64,000 nt of DNA from Desertimonas sp963772825. Its GTDB lineage: Bacteria; Actinomycetota; Acidimicrobiia; Acidimicrobiales; Ilumatobacteraceae. The notes beneath the pieces were generated by a model that saw only the letters and a list, made by a program, of their open reading frames with translations, did no database searches and was not told the origin of the DNA. Below are positions 8,687 through 16,993 of the stretch, piece after piece; positions within the stretch are counted from its first letter, which is position 1, and every line of letters begins with the position of its first letter. The stretch spans positions 1 to 64,000 of the forward strand of contig CAVYYX010000001.1 of NCBI GenBank assembly GCA_963772825.1. Direction: 5' to 3'. Both the position numbers and the translations under genes were made by a program.

Positions 8687-9562
8687 TCACCCACCGGTCG
8701 ATGCTCCGGTGAGCGGCACGCGCGAGTCTGCGACCATCCCATCCCACGAATCGCGCACCCAGTGATGGGTCGGGTCGTCACAGAACGCCATCGATCGCTC
8801 ACCGCCAGGGCCGGCGAGGACGTTGAGGTAGTAGAGCGGGTACCCAGGGGCGGCGACGCACGGGCCGTGGTAGCCGCGCTTGACGAGAAAGACGTCGCCG
8901 TCGCCGACGGGCACGGTGATGTCGACATCGCCCTCGGGCGTGTACGTACGGTGCATGGCGAACCCGTCGGGTGCGTAGTCGGTCGTGCCGGCGTGGCCGA
9001 CGCGGAAGTAGTAGATCTCCTCGTTGTTGACCGGACACTCCGGGCTGTCGTCGTGGCGGTGCGGCGGGTAGCTCGACCAGTTGCCGTCCGGCGTCAACAG
9101 CTCGACGCACATCAGCTTGTCGGCGCCGTCGAACCTCTCGGGCGACATGAAGTTGGTGACCTGGCGCGTCGCCGGACCAGCTCCCCGGACCTCCACGGCG
9201 ACGTCGCCGGCAGCGACGAGCACCGCATCGAATCGGCGGGTCGCCCACGCCGACGGCAACGCCACCTCGGCGCCGCTGGTGCTGGACAGCCGGACCTCGG
9301 CGTCGATCGGCAGGTAGGCCCAGTCAGTGACGGCGCTGAACACCGTGGCTCGCCCGTCGAGCTCGAGGCGCCGTCCCTCGACGTCGACCGTGATCGGCCC
9401 GCCGGACAGCGGCAGGACGGCCATCTCGGAGCCTCCCGTGACGAGCTCGTAGACCCCACCCGGAGCGATCGGCAGGATCTGCAGGCCGCAGTACGTCCAA
9501 CCGGCGAGCTCCGGCGTGACCTCGGCGACGGCGCCGAGGTGCCATGGGTGCCGATCGGTCAC
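8687..9562 (-). CDS. iolB: 5-deoxy-glucuronate isomerase
   Basis: A 291-residue cupin-type isomerase that converts 5-deoxy-glucuronate to 5-dehydro-2-deoxy-gluconate. The metal-binding residues sit in SYPPHRHDDS with EEIYYFRV, and a second cluster follows at FAMHRTYTPEG and DVFLVKRGYHGPCVAAPGY, typical of IolB. The GTG start at 9562 overlaps the TGA of the upstream aldolase gene (GTGA), indicating translational coupling. The length matches the family. Confidence 0.92.
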   Translation of the reverse strand: MTDRHPWHLGAVAEVTPELAGWTYCGLQILPIAPGGVYELVTGGSEMAVLPLSGGPITVDVEGRRLELDGRATVFSAVTDWAYLPIDAEVRLSSTSGAEVALPSAWATRRFDAVLVAAGDVAVEVRGAGPATRQVTNFMSPERFDGADKLMCVELLTPDGNWSSYPPHRHDDSPECPVNNEEIYYFRVGHAGTTDYAPDGFAMHRTYTPEGDVDITVPVGDGDVFLVKRGYHGPCVAAPGYPLYYLNVLAGPGGERSMAFCDDPTHHWVRDSWDGMVADSRVPLTGASTGG

Positions 9563-10473
9563 GATCGACCTCGTCGGGACACCGCAGCGCTCACCAGCTC
9601 GGCGGCCCGCCCCACGGCGCTCTCGACGTCGCCGTCCGGTGGGTACAGCAGGGCCCGGCCGACGACGAGACCGCGCACCGTCGGCTCCTCGAGAGCGGCG
9701 GCCCACGAGGCGAACGTCGCCTCGGGGTCGGGGCCGGGTGACCCGCCGAGGATCAGCAGCGGTTGGGTGGTCGCCTTGGCGACCGTGGCGATGTCGGCCG
9801 TCGCCTGGATCTTGAGCCAGGTGTACGCCGAGGATCCGCCGAGACCGGCGCACACCCCGACCGCCTTGAGCAGGGCCTCGGGGTCGTGGTCCCACACCGC
9901 TCGGCCGGCCCCGTCCTTCTTGTACGGGATCGGCTCGACCATCGCCATCAGCTGTCGATCGTTGAGCGCCACCACCGCTGCGGCGCAGGCGGCAAGCGTG
10001 GGGATCGTCCCCCGATCGCCGGGATCGATGCGCAGCAACATCTTGCCGGCATCGAGGTTGGCGGCGACGAGGTGGTCGGCGTCGTAGGCCGTGAACCGGT
10101 CGTCGATCTCCCACTGCGCTCCAGCCAGTCCACCGCGGTTCATCGTGCCGACAGCAACCTTGCCGTCGAGGGCCCCGAGGCAGATGAGGTCCTCGAGGAT
10201 GTCGGCACTCGCCAGCACCCCGTCGACTCGCGGGTTGTCGAGGGCGGTGAGCAGCCGCTCGAGCATCGTGCGGCGGTCGACCATCGCCCGCGGCTGGCCG
10301 GGAACGCCGATCATGCCCCGCGCCGTGTGGTCGGCGGCGACGATGAACAGCGCACCGTCGGCGGTCAGCCGCTCTCGCCGCGGGCGATCGGCGAGCGCCT
10401 TGGCGATGCGGCCCGGTGCTTCGACCCGCATCGCCGTGAGGGCGGCGTAGCCGGAGTCGTCGAGTCGTGTCAT
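9559..10473 (-). CDS. Cgl0159-family (beta/alpha)8 aldolase-like protein in the inositol operon
   Basis: A 304-residue TIM-barrel protein of the DeoC/LacD aldolase superfamily. The barrel strands include LFIVAADHTARGM, GVLASADILEDL, MLLRIDPGD and PLLILGGSPG, and MVEPIPYKKDG carries a likely Schiff-base lysine region. This family accompanies inositol genes in actinobacteria. By position between iolC and iolB it probably performs the aldol cleavage of 2-deoxy-5-keto-gluconate-6-phosphate normally done by IolJ (inference; no IolJ is in the window). The ATG overlaps the iolC stop codon. Confidence 0.78.
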   Translation of the reverse strand: MTRLDDSGYAALTAMRVEAPGRIAKALADRPRRERLTADGALFIVAADHTARGMIGVPGQPRAMVDRRTMLERLLTALDNPRVDGVLASADILEDLICLGALDGKVAVGTMNRGGLAGAQWEIDDRFTAYDADHLVAANLDAGKMLLRIDPGDRGTIPTLAACAAAVVALNDRQLMAMVEPIPYKKDGAGRAVWDHDPEALLKAVGVCAGLGGSSAYTWLKIQATADIATVAKATTQPLLILGGSPGPDPEATFASWAAALEEPTVRGLVVGRALLYPPDGDVESAVGRAAELVSAAVSRRGRS

Positions 10474-11420
10474 GGCCCGTCCCCACTCGGTTGCAGCATC
10501 TCGTCGATCTCGTTTCCCGTCGGCATGGCGTCGGCGCACATCAACCGTCCGGCGACGATCGCCCCGGCGGCGTTGGCGTACTCGACGATTCGAGCAGGTG
10601 GCCAGCCGGCGAGCAAGCCGTGCACGAACGCGCCGCCAAACGCGTCGCCCGCGCCCAGCCCGCACACGACCTCGACCTGCCGCGGCGCGACGATCGTTCG
10701 GCCGTCGGCCGTGGCGACGAGGACGCCCTCGCCGCCGAGCTTGACGACGGCCATCTCCACGCCGCGGTCGAGCAGGGCGTCTGCCGCCTCGTCTGGCACG
10801 TCGGTGCCGACGGCGACGCGACACTCCGTGCGATTGCCGATCGCCGCGGTGGCCGCGCCGATCGACTCGCCGATCACCGCAGATGCCTCGGCCTCGCTCG
10901 CCCACAACATCGGCCGGTAGTCGAGATCGACGACCGTGTGCGGCCGCCGGGCGCGGGTACCGAGGATGCCGGCGATCGTCGAGCGGGCCGGCTCCTCGGC
11001 CATCGCCGAGCCGGCGACCCACAACACGCCGACGTCGGCGACGGTGCTGTCGTCGACGTCGCCAGGCTGGAGCTCCATGTCCGGGGCCTTGGGGACGCGG
11101 TAGAAGACGATCGGTGGATCGTCGGGAGGGGTCAGCGCCGCGAGCGCCAGTGGCGTCGGCAGGCCGTCGTGGCGCCCGACGAACTCCGTGACAACGCCGA
11201 ACGACTCCAGCTTGGCGACGACGTAGTCACCGAACGGATCGGCGCCGACCTTCGTCAGCACGGCGCTGCGATGTCCGAGCCGCGCTGCCGCCACGGCGAC
11301 GTTGGTCGCCGTTCCGCCGATCGACTTGACGAAGCGCTGGTCGTCGAGCCAACCCGCGCCGGGAGAGTCGGCATAGAGGTCGACGCTGACCCGGCCGATC
11401 GTCAGCAGGTCAAGCGGCAT
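10470..11420 (-). CDS. iolC: 5-dehydro-2-deoxygluconokinase, PfkB family
   Basis: A 316-residue sugar kinase that phosphorylates 2-deoxy-5-keto-gluconate. The N-terminal PfkB signature is FVKSIGGTATNVAVAAARLG, and the ATP/anion-hole motif GAGDAFGGAF begins at residue 256, placing the catalytic base at Asp259. The start ATG is preceded by a gap of about 85 bp that holds a long hairpin, so expression may be set separately from the transporter genes upstream. The stop overlaps the next gene's ATG. Confidence 0.88.
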   Translation of the reverse strand: MPLDLLTIGRVSVDLYADSPGAGWLDDQRFVKSIGGTATNVAVAAARLGHRSAVLTKVGADPFGDYVVAKLESFGVVTEFVGRHDGLPTPLALAALTPPDDPPIVFYRVPKAPDMELQPGDVDDSTVADVGVLWVAGSAMAEEPARSTIAGILGTRARRPHTVVDLDYRPMLWASEAEASAVIGESIGAATAAIGNRTECRVAVGTDVPDEAADALLDRGVEMAVVKLGGEGVLVATADGRTIVAPRQVEVVCGLGAGDAFGGAFVHGLLAGWPPARIVEYANAAGAIVAGRLMCADAMPTGNEIDEMLQPSGDGP

Positions 11421-11444
11421 CGCCCTGACGCCGGCGCTCTGAGT

Positions 11445-11495
11445 GGTTTGTGTCAGCCGAATGACTCACCGTTGGTCGATCGGCTGACGCAAACC
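11445..11495. terminator. 16-bp-stem hairpin between transporter ATPase and iolC
   Basis: Arms 11445-11460 and 11480-11495 pair over 16 bp with one G-U wobble and a 19-nt loop. It lies inside a run of same-strand genes with no T-run, so partial termination or 3'-end protection of the transporter transcript is more likely than full termination (inference). Confidence 0.55.
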
Positions 11496-11507
11496 GTTGA
11501 CTGACCC

Positions 11508-12335
11508 TCATGCCGGCTTGACGAGCGACTCGATCTCGTGGCTCAGTGCCTCCAGCTCGGCGCCTCCCGACATCAGCTGGACGAGCTCGTCGCGGGTGAT
11601 CTCGTCCTTGGCGAAGTTGCCAAGGCTCTGGCCGCGCTTGAGGATGAGGAAGCGGTCGCCGACCGGGTAGGCGTGGTGCGGGTTGTGGGTGATGAAGATC
11701 ACCCCCAACCCGCGATCGCGGGCGGCGACGATGTAGCGCAGCACGACGCCCGACTGCTTGACGCCGAGGGCGGCCGTCGGTTCGTCGAGGATCAACACCT
11801 TGGCCCCGAAGTAGACGGCCCTGGCGATCGCCACGGACTGCCGTTCACCGCCCGACAGCGTGCCGACCGGCTGCTCTGGGTCACGGATGTCGATGCCCAT
11901 CTTGGCCAGCTCCTCGACGGCGACGGCCTTGGCCTTCTTCGTGTCGATCGTTCCGAGCCACGTCGTCGGCTCGGAGCCGAGCCAGAAGTTGCGCCACACC
12001 GACATCAGCGGCGCCATCGCCAGGTCCTGGTAGACGGTGGCGATGCCGGCGGCCTTGGCGTCGCGCGGCGAGTGGAACGCGACCGGGCTGCCCTCCATCG
12101 AGAACGTGCCCTCGTCGTGGCCGTGGACCCCGGAGAGGATCTTGATCAACGTCGACTTGCCGGCGCCGTTGTCTCCGAGCACGCACGTCACTTCGCCGCC
12201 GCGCACGCTCGTCGTGATGTTCTGCAGGGCGATGATGTTGCCGAAGAACTTCGACAGCCGCTGCAACTCGATCAAGGCGTGACCGTCGAGGTCACCGCTC
12301 ATCGGTTCCGAGGGGTGCTCCACGACGTCGCTCAT
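11508..12335 (-). CDS. Sugar (probably inositol) ABC importer ATPase, CUT2 type
   Basis: A 275-residue single ATPase domain. Walker A is GDNGAGKST, the Q-loop VYQDLA, the signature LSGGERQSVAIARA, Walker B VLILDEPTAALG and the H-loop FITHNPHHAYPVGDRF. It is a one-domain FrcA-type ATPase rather than the two-domain RbsA type. It overlaps the permease gene by 4 bp (ATGA). Placement ahead of iolC and downstream of a ribose-type binding protein makes myo-inositol the most likely substrate (inference). Confidence 0.87.
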   Translation of the reverse strand: MSDVVEHPSEPMSGDLDGHALIELQRLSKFFGNIIALQNITTSVRGGEVTCVLGDNGAGKSTLIKILSGVHGHDEGTFSMEGSPVAFHSPRDAKAAGIATVYQDLAMAPLMSVWRNFWLGSEPTTWLGTIDTKKAKAVAVEELAKMGIDIRDPEQPVGTLSGGERQSVAIARAVYFGAKVLILDEPTAALGVKQSGVVLRYIVAARDRGLGVIFITHNPHHAYPVGDRFLILKRGQSLGNFAKDEITRDELVQLMSGGAELEALSHEIESLVKPA

Positions 12336-13495
12336 CGGGACTCCTGCCGGAGGTCAGCCTCGACCATCGCGGCGGTCGCCTCTGCGTCCCGCTCGCCTTC
12401 GACCGCCGCTTGTTCGATCTTCTCGCTCGGTGGGCGCGAGACCGATGTCGCCCACCGGCGGATCGCCTCGTTGGCGAAGGCGGCGACGAGGAGGATCACT
12501 CCGAGGAACAGGAAGTACAGGTTGTTGTCCCACCCAGCGAGGGGGATTCCTTGCTGGGTCATCCCGAGGATCAGGCAGCCGAGGGCAGCGCCGACGATCG
12601 AACCGAAACCGCCGGTCAGCAGGCAGCCTCCGAGCACCGCGGCGATGATGAAGTAGAACTCCTGGCCGACGCCTTCGATCACGTTCGAGCGGCTCGTCTG
12701 GAACAGGACGATCATCCCGTGCACCCACCCGCACACGGCGACGGCGACGAACAGGCCGACCTTCGTGGCGGTCGCCGGGACGCCGACCATCCGGGCGGCC
12801 TCCTTGTTGCCGCCGACGGCGAAGATCCAGTTGCCGACCTTCGTCCGCGACAGCACCCAGGCGCCGACGATCGCCATCGCCACGAACCACAGGATCGATA
12901 CCTTGAAGCCGGTGCGCCCGATGTGCACGAAGTCGGAGGCGAACACCTTGCGGGCCAACGAGTAACCGTCGGCGTCCTCGATGCCCGTCACCTGGGTCTG
13001 GTCGGTGACCCGCTGGGTCAACCACAGGTTGAAGCCGCGGAGGGCGAAGAACACCCCGAGCGTGACGATGAAGCTGGGCAGCCCGGATTTGACGACCATC
13101 GCGCCGTTGAGCACGCCGATGGCGACGGCGATGAGCAGCGACACGAGCAGCGAGATGCCGACGTGCCAGCCGGCGTGCACGGCGAACAAGCCGGCGAACA
13201 TTCCCGTGGTGCCGACGATCACGCCCGACGACAGATCGAACTCGCCGCCGATCATCAACAGGGCGATCGCCAACGCCGACACGCCGTACAGCGCCGCCCG
13301 ATCGAGGTACGTCGCCGTGCCCTGCCACGACAGCCACGTGTCGCCGGCCTGCCAGGCGAACAGCAACCAGACCACGGCTGCTCCGGCGATCGCCCCGAAC
13401 TCCGGACGGATCATCAGCCGGACGAACGGAGATCGGCGCGAGAGCCGCTCGTCCGGCACGTCCGCCGGGACCACTGGAATCGTCGTGGTGGTCAT
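12332..13495 (-). CDS. Sugar (probably inositol) ABC importer permease, CUT2/BPD_transp_2 family
   Basis: About 387 residues with roughly ten hydrophobic segments. The conserved LLMIGGEFDLSSGVIVGTTG and NWIFAVGGNKEAARMVGV motifs are those of RbsC/FrcB-type permeases. The ATG at 13495 is preferred over 13510 because AAGGGGAG lies just before it. The long N-terminal hydrophilic stretch and a charged C-terminal tail are usual for the family. A hairpin separates this gene from the upstream binding-protein gene. Confidence 0.87.
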   Translation of the reverse strand: MTTTTIPVVPADVPDERLSRRSPFVRLMIRPEFGAIAGAAVVWLLFAWQAGDTWLSWQGTATYLDRAALYGVSALAIALLMIGGEFDLSSGVIVGTTGMFAGLFAVHAGWHVGISLLVSLLIAVAIGVLNGAMVVKSGLPSFIVTLGVFFALRGFNLWLTQRVTDQTQVTGIEDADGYSLARKVFASDFVHIGRTGFKVSILWFVAMAIVGAWVLSRTKVGNWIFAVGGNKEAARMVGVPATATKVGLFVAVAVCGWVHGMIVLFQTSRSNVIEGVGQEFYFIIAAVLGGCLLTGGFGSIVGAALGCLILGMTQQGIPLAGWDNNLYFLFLGVILLVAAFANEAIRRWATSVSRPPSEKIEQAAVEGERDAEATAAMVEADLRQESR

Positions 13496-13513
13496 CGCTC
13501 CCCTTGTCATTGT

Positions 13514-13541
13514 GAGGGGGACCGGCGCTCCGGTCCCCCTC
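13514..13541. terminator. Perfect 12-bp hairpin between binding-protein and permease genes
   Basis: GAGGGGGACCGG at 13514-13525 pairs perfectly with 13530-13541 around a CGCT loop. Its position right after the binding-protein stop suggests a transcript-stabilising or attenuating hairpin that lets the binding protein be made in excess of the permease, as in other importer operons (inference). Confidence 0.65.
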
Positions 13542-13549
13542 GCTGAGTG

Positions 13550-14530
13550 CTAGCGGCTCCCTTCGCCAGTCAGCTCGAGCACCTGCTCGGCGTTCTCGGC
13601 AGTGACGAAACCCGGCCCGGTGAGCACCGGCTGGCCACCACCGACGGTGTTGAGGTTGTCGCGGTACAGCGTGAGGAAGACGATCGGGAGATATCCCTGG
13701 AGGTACTGCTGCTGGTCGACGGCGAACAGCATGTTGCCGTCGATGATCGCCTGGATCACGTCGGTGCTCAGGTCGAACGTGCCGAGCAGGACGTCGCCCG
13801 TGCGGCCGAGCTCGTCGAGAGCGGCCAGCGCCGGTGCGGCACCGGTCGGGCCGAGGGCGAGGATCGCGTCGATCGTGTCGTCGGCCTGCAACGTCGAGCT
13901 GATCGTGCTTTGCGCTCCGGCCTGGTCGTTGAGGTCGACCTGCACGACCTCGAGCGTGCCGCCCGCTTCCTCGATCGACTCTGCGGCGCCGGCGCAGCGG
14001 GCATCGAGCCCGGCGTTGCCGACCTCCTGGTTGATGCACATCACGTTCGTCGCCCCGGCTTCGGCAAGGCGTGCGCCCGCCGCCCGGCCGGCGATCGTCT
14101 CGTCCTGGCCGACGTGGGTGATCGCCCCGATGTCCTGGTAGTTGTCCGAACCGGAGTTGACCGTGATGATCGGGATCCCCGCCTCGTTGGCCGCGGCGAG
14201 CGAGTCCTGGAGCGCCGGGTAGTCGGGCACCGACACGACGAGCCCGTCTGGCTGGGTGGCGACGGCGGCATCGATCAGCGACGCCATCTCGACCATGTCG
14301 AACGTCGCCGGCGCCGAGTAGTTGGCCGTCGCCCCCATCTGCGCCGCCGCGTCGTCGACGCCGCGCTTGAACACCGACCAGAACGGGTCGGACGCCTGAC
14401 CATGGGTGACGACGGCGATCGTCGCGCCCTCTTCGGCGGTCTCGGGCGACGGCGACGAGGCCGACACGGTGGCGCTGCCGAGCGCCAGTGCGGCTGCGGC
14501 GACCACGCCGATGCGGAGCTTGTTGATCAT
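13550..14530 (-). CDS. Sugar (probably inositol) ABC importer periplasmic-binding protein
   Basis: A 326-residue Peripla_BP_4-type protein. A Sec signal (MINKLRIGVVAAAALALGSA) ends near SASS, without a lipobox Cys. The mature protein starts ATIAVVTHGQASDPFWSVFK and has LVVSVPDYPALQDSL, IPIITVNSG and HVGQDETIAGRAAG, all typical of ribose/inositol-type binding proteins. An AGGGGGA ribosome-binding site precedes the ATG. It is the first gene of the inositol locus, 131 bp from the divergent fasciclin gene. Confidence 0.88.
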   Translation of the reverse strand: MINKLRIGVVAAAALALGSATVSASSPSPETAEEGATIAVVTHGQASDPFWSVFKRGVDDAAAQMGATANYSAPATFDMVEMASLIDAAVATQPDGLVVSVPDYPALQDSLAAANEAGIPIITVNSGSDNYQDIGAITHVGQDETIAGRAAGARLAEAGATNVMCINQEVGNAGLDARCAGAAESIEEAGGTLEVVQVDLNDQAGAQSTISSTLQADDTIDAILALGPTGAAPALAALDELGRTGDVLLGTFDLSTDVIQAIIDGNMLFAVDQQQYLQGYLPIVFLTLYRDNLNTVGGGQPVLTGPGFVTAENAEQVLELTGEGSR

Positions 14531-14584
14531 GCTTCCCCCTAGGTTGCGGGCCTGCCTTGAACCCGCCTCGGTGATGACGGTTCG

Positions 14585-14590
14585 ACCATA
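14585..14590 (-). promoter_or_regulatory. Candidate -10 box of the inositol transporter operon
   Basis: Read on the minus strand this is TATGGT, a good TANNNT match about 55 bp before the binding-protein ATG, which would leave an untranslated leader of about 48 nt containing the AGGGGGA site. No convincing -35 hexamer is visible. Confidence 0.4.
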
Positions 14591-14661
14591 GTCGACCCCT
14601 GCGCGCACGGAATTGGGCCGCCTACCAATCCACGGCCGGTCGCTGCTTCGAAACCTGGCCC

Positions 14662-16074
14662 ATGAACACTCACACATCACGCCCACGCGGACACGCGCGT
14701 CGCCTCGCCATCGGCGTCGGCGTGCTGTCCCTCTCCTGCGCCGGCCTCGCCGGCTCGACGATGGTCTCGGCGGGCTCCAGCTCGACCGAACCCTCTCCCT
14801 CCGATGGCACCGCGCTGTACTCCGTCGACCTCGCATCAGGGGCGACCACCTCGATCGGGACCGTCGGCGCCCAACTCGTCGGGCTCGCCATCGCCCCGGA
14901 CCTCGGCAACGTCTACGGCCTCACCGATGCCGGTGAGTTGGCGACGTTCTCCGTCGACGACCTCACCGCCGTGACGACGACGCCGGTCACCGGGCTCGCC
15001 GACGGCGACCCGCTGGTGGGAATCGACCTGCGCCCGGCAAACCGCACCGTCGTCGGGCTCACCGGCAGTGGTGTCGTCTACACCGTCGATCCGACGACCG
15101 GCGCGGCGACAGCCGCCGGCGCGGCGATCGACCCTGCCCTGGAATCACCGACGTTCGGCTTCGACTTCAACCCCACCGTCGATCGCATCCGCGTCGACGT
15201 GTCGACCGGGCAGAACCTGCGGCTCAACCCCGACACGGGTGCCGTCGGCACCAATGCCGACACCGGGGCACCGACGATCGACGGCACGCTCGCCTTCGCC
15301 GAGGGTGACGCCAACGTCGGAGCGACGCCGCAGGTCGTCGGAGCGGCATACACCAACTCGATCGCCGGGGCGACCAAGACGCGTCTCTACGTCGTCGACT
15401 CGGCGACCGGCTCGCTGGCGATCCAGGACCCACCCAATGACGGCATCCTCAACACCGTCGGAGCCCTCGACGCCGACCTCAACGACGCCACGTCGTTCGA
15501 CATCGCCGCCAACGGCGAGACCTTGCTCGCCGTGCCGACCAATGCCTTCGGCGCCGGCGACGGTGCGGCGACGTCGACGTCTGGTCCGAGCTGCGCGGCC
15601 GTCCCGACCGAGGGCGAAGGCAGCTTCGAAGGAATGGCGGACGATCCGGTGGCCACCGCGGCCGCCAACAACCCACAGCTCTCCACGCTCGCCCTGGCCG
15701 TGGAGGCGGCCGGCCTCACGGACACACTCAACGGCGAGGGGCCGTACACGGTGTTCGCCCCGTCGAACTCGGCCTTCGACAAGATCCCGCCCGCCGATCT
15801 GGAGGGCGTGCTCGCCGATCCGGGCGGCGTGCTCACCGACGTCCTGACACTGCACGTCATCAGCGGCCAGCAGCTGTCGACGAGCGACCTCGTCGCAGCC
15901 GGCACGATCGACACCCTCGGCGGCACGCTGACCATCGATCAGTTCGGCGACCGGGTCACCGTGGACGCCGGCAGCGGGCCGGCGGTCGTCGTTTGCGGCG
16001 ACATCCAGACCGCCAACGCCACCGTGCACATCATCGACTCCGTGCTGCTGCCCAGCAGCATGGTCAGCAGCTGA
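14662..16074 (+). CDS. Secreted DUF4394 + fasciclin (FAS1) fusion protein
   Basis: A 470-residue exported protein. A Sec signal (RRLAIGVGVLSLSCAGLAGS) is followed by a DUF4394-type beta-propeller-like region from about 50 to 295 (ALYSVDLASGATTSIGTVG, VGIDLRPANRTVVGLTGSG, FGFDFNPTVDRIRVDV, RLYVVDSATGSLAIQ). A FAS1 domain runs from about 330 to 466 with PYTVFAPSNSAFDKIP, LTLHVISGQ and the terminal H-box region ATVHIIDSVLLPSS. FAS1 domains mediate adhesion at the cell surface. No anchor is seen, so it is probably released or loosely attached. It is unrelated in function to the inositol genes on either side. Confidence 0.85.
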   Translation: MNTHTSRPRGHARRLAIGVGVLSLSCAGLAGSTMVSAGSSSTEPSPSDGTALYSVDLASGATTSIGTVGAQLVGLAIAPDLGNVYGLTDAGELATFSVDDLTAVTTTPVTGLADGDPLVGIDLRPANRTVVGLTGSGVVYTVDPTTGAATAAGAAIDPALESPTFGFDFNPTVDRIRVDVSTGQNLRLNPDTGAVGTNADTGAPTIDGTLAFAEGDANVGATPQVVGAAYTNSIAGATKTRLYVVDSATGSLAIQDPPNDGILNTVGALDADLNDATSFDIAANGETLLAVPTNAFGAGDGAATSTSGPSCAAVPTEGEGSFEGMADDPVATAAANNPQLSTLALAVEAAGLTDTLNGEGPYTVFAPSNSAFDKIPPADLEGVLADPGGVLTDVLTLHVISGQQLSTSDLVAAGTIDTLGGTLTIDQFGDRVTVDAGSGPAVVVCGDIQTANATVHIIDSVLLPSSMVSS

Positions 16075-16081
16075 GCTGCTG
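16065..16081. terminator. Short hairpin between convergent genes
   Basis: CAGCAGC pairs with GCTGCTG around TGA, which is the fasciclin stop codon. The gap to the convergent iolE stop is only 20 bp, so this short stem may serve both transcripts. Weak on its own. Confidence 0.3.
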
Positions 16082-16094
16082 CCCGGCCACACGG

Positions 16095-16967
16095 TCAGGG
16101 GTTGAGAAACTCCAAGCTGCGGCGAGCCGCCTCCACCGGCCCGGTGCCGGGAGGCGGCTCTGCCGCGCCGAGATCGGCGTCCTGCTCGAGCACGTACCAA
16201 CCGGCATAGCTGGCGGCCTCGAGGGTGTCGACGGTGGTGGCGATCGGCGCGTCACCGTCACCGAGGGGACAGAACAAGCCGGCGCACACACCTTCTTGGA
16301 TCGACAGCTCCCCGTCGCGTACGAGTCCTGCGACGTCACCACGGACGTCCTTGAGGTGGACGTGGGCGACGCGATCGCCGGCGTCGTCGGCAAACCTCGC
16401 CGGGTCGTAGCCGCCGATGAGCAGGTGCCCGGTGTCGAGGCACCAGCGGACGTCGGAGCGCTCCAGCACCGTGGCGACGTCGTCAGCGGTCTCGACGAGA
16501 GTGCCGACGTGGGGGTGGAGGACCTGCGTGAGGCCGTACGCAGCGCACAGCTCGTCGAGCTCGCCGAGCATCCCGACGACGTGGTCCCATTGTGCCGTGG
16601 CGAGGTCGATCCGCGGGGCCCACGACTCGTCGACCACGACGGCGGCGACGAACCTCGTCGCCCCGACGGCGGCGAACAGCTCGGCGGTCGCACGGGCTGC
16701 GGAGAGAGTCGCCTCGCGCTGGGCGGGATCGTGCAGCACGACCGGGACGAACCCACCGATCAGCGACATCTCGTTGCGGTCGAGGACGGCGCGTAGCTCG
16801 TCGGGATCGCGTGGCAGGAACCCCGGCGCCCCGAGCTCGATGGCCGTGATGCCGAGCGAGCGCATCTCGCCGAGCACGCGGTCCGCCGGCAGCATCACCC
16901 CCCAGCCAGGGACCTCACACACGCCCCACGTGATGGGGGCACCACCGATGCGTTCGAGCGGGATCAC
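16095..16967 (-). CDS. iolE: Probable inosose dehydratase, xylose-isomerase-like TIM barrel
   Basis: A 290-residue sugar-phosphate isomerase/epimerase-fold protein with a GTG start. Features match IolE: APITWGVCEVPGWGVMLPADRVLGEM at the N-terminus, GITAIELG, VLHPHVGTLVE, CLDTGHLLIGG and VAHVHLKDVR supplying metal-binding His, Asp and Glu residues. IolE converts 2-keto-myo-inositol to the trihydroxycyclohexane-dione used by IolD. It completes the iolG-E-D-B-C route but sits apart from the operon, beyond the fasciclin gene and 26 bp downstream of pepA, and may be transcribed with pepA. A related isomerase function cannot be excluded. Confidence 0.78.
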   Translation of the reverse strand: MIPLERIGGAPITWGVCEVPGWGVMLPADRVLGEMRSLGITAIELGAPGFLPRDPDELRAVLDRNEMSLIGGFVPVVLHDPAQREATLSAARATAELFAAVGATRFVAAVVVDESWAPRIDLATAQWDHVVGMLGELDELCAAYGLTQVLHPHVGTLVETADDVATVLERSDVRWCLDTGHLLIGGYDPARFADDAGDRVAHVHLKDVRGDVAGLVRDGELSIQEGVCAGLFCPLGDGDAPIATTVDTLEAASYAGWYVLEQDADLGAAEPPPGTGPVEAARRSLEFLNP

Positions 16968-16993
16968 CGCAGCTCAGAACTGGCCGGCGCTCG

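Noticed and set aside
8683..8928. Extended N-terminus of IolD
   Set aside because: The extra residues are read in the shadow frame of iolB and are Ser/Thr/Arg low-complexity.
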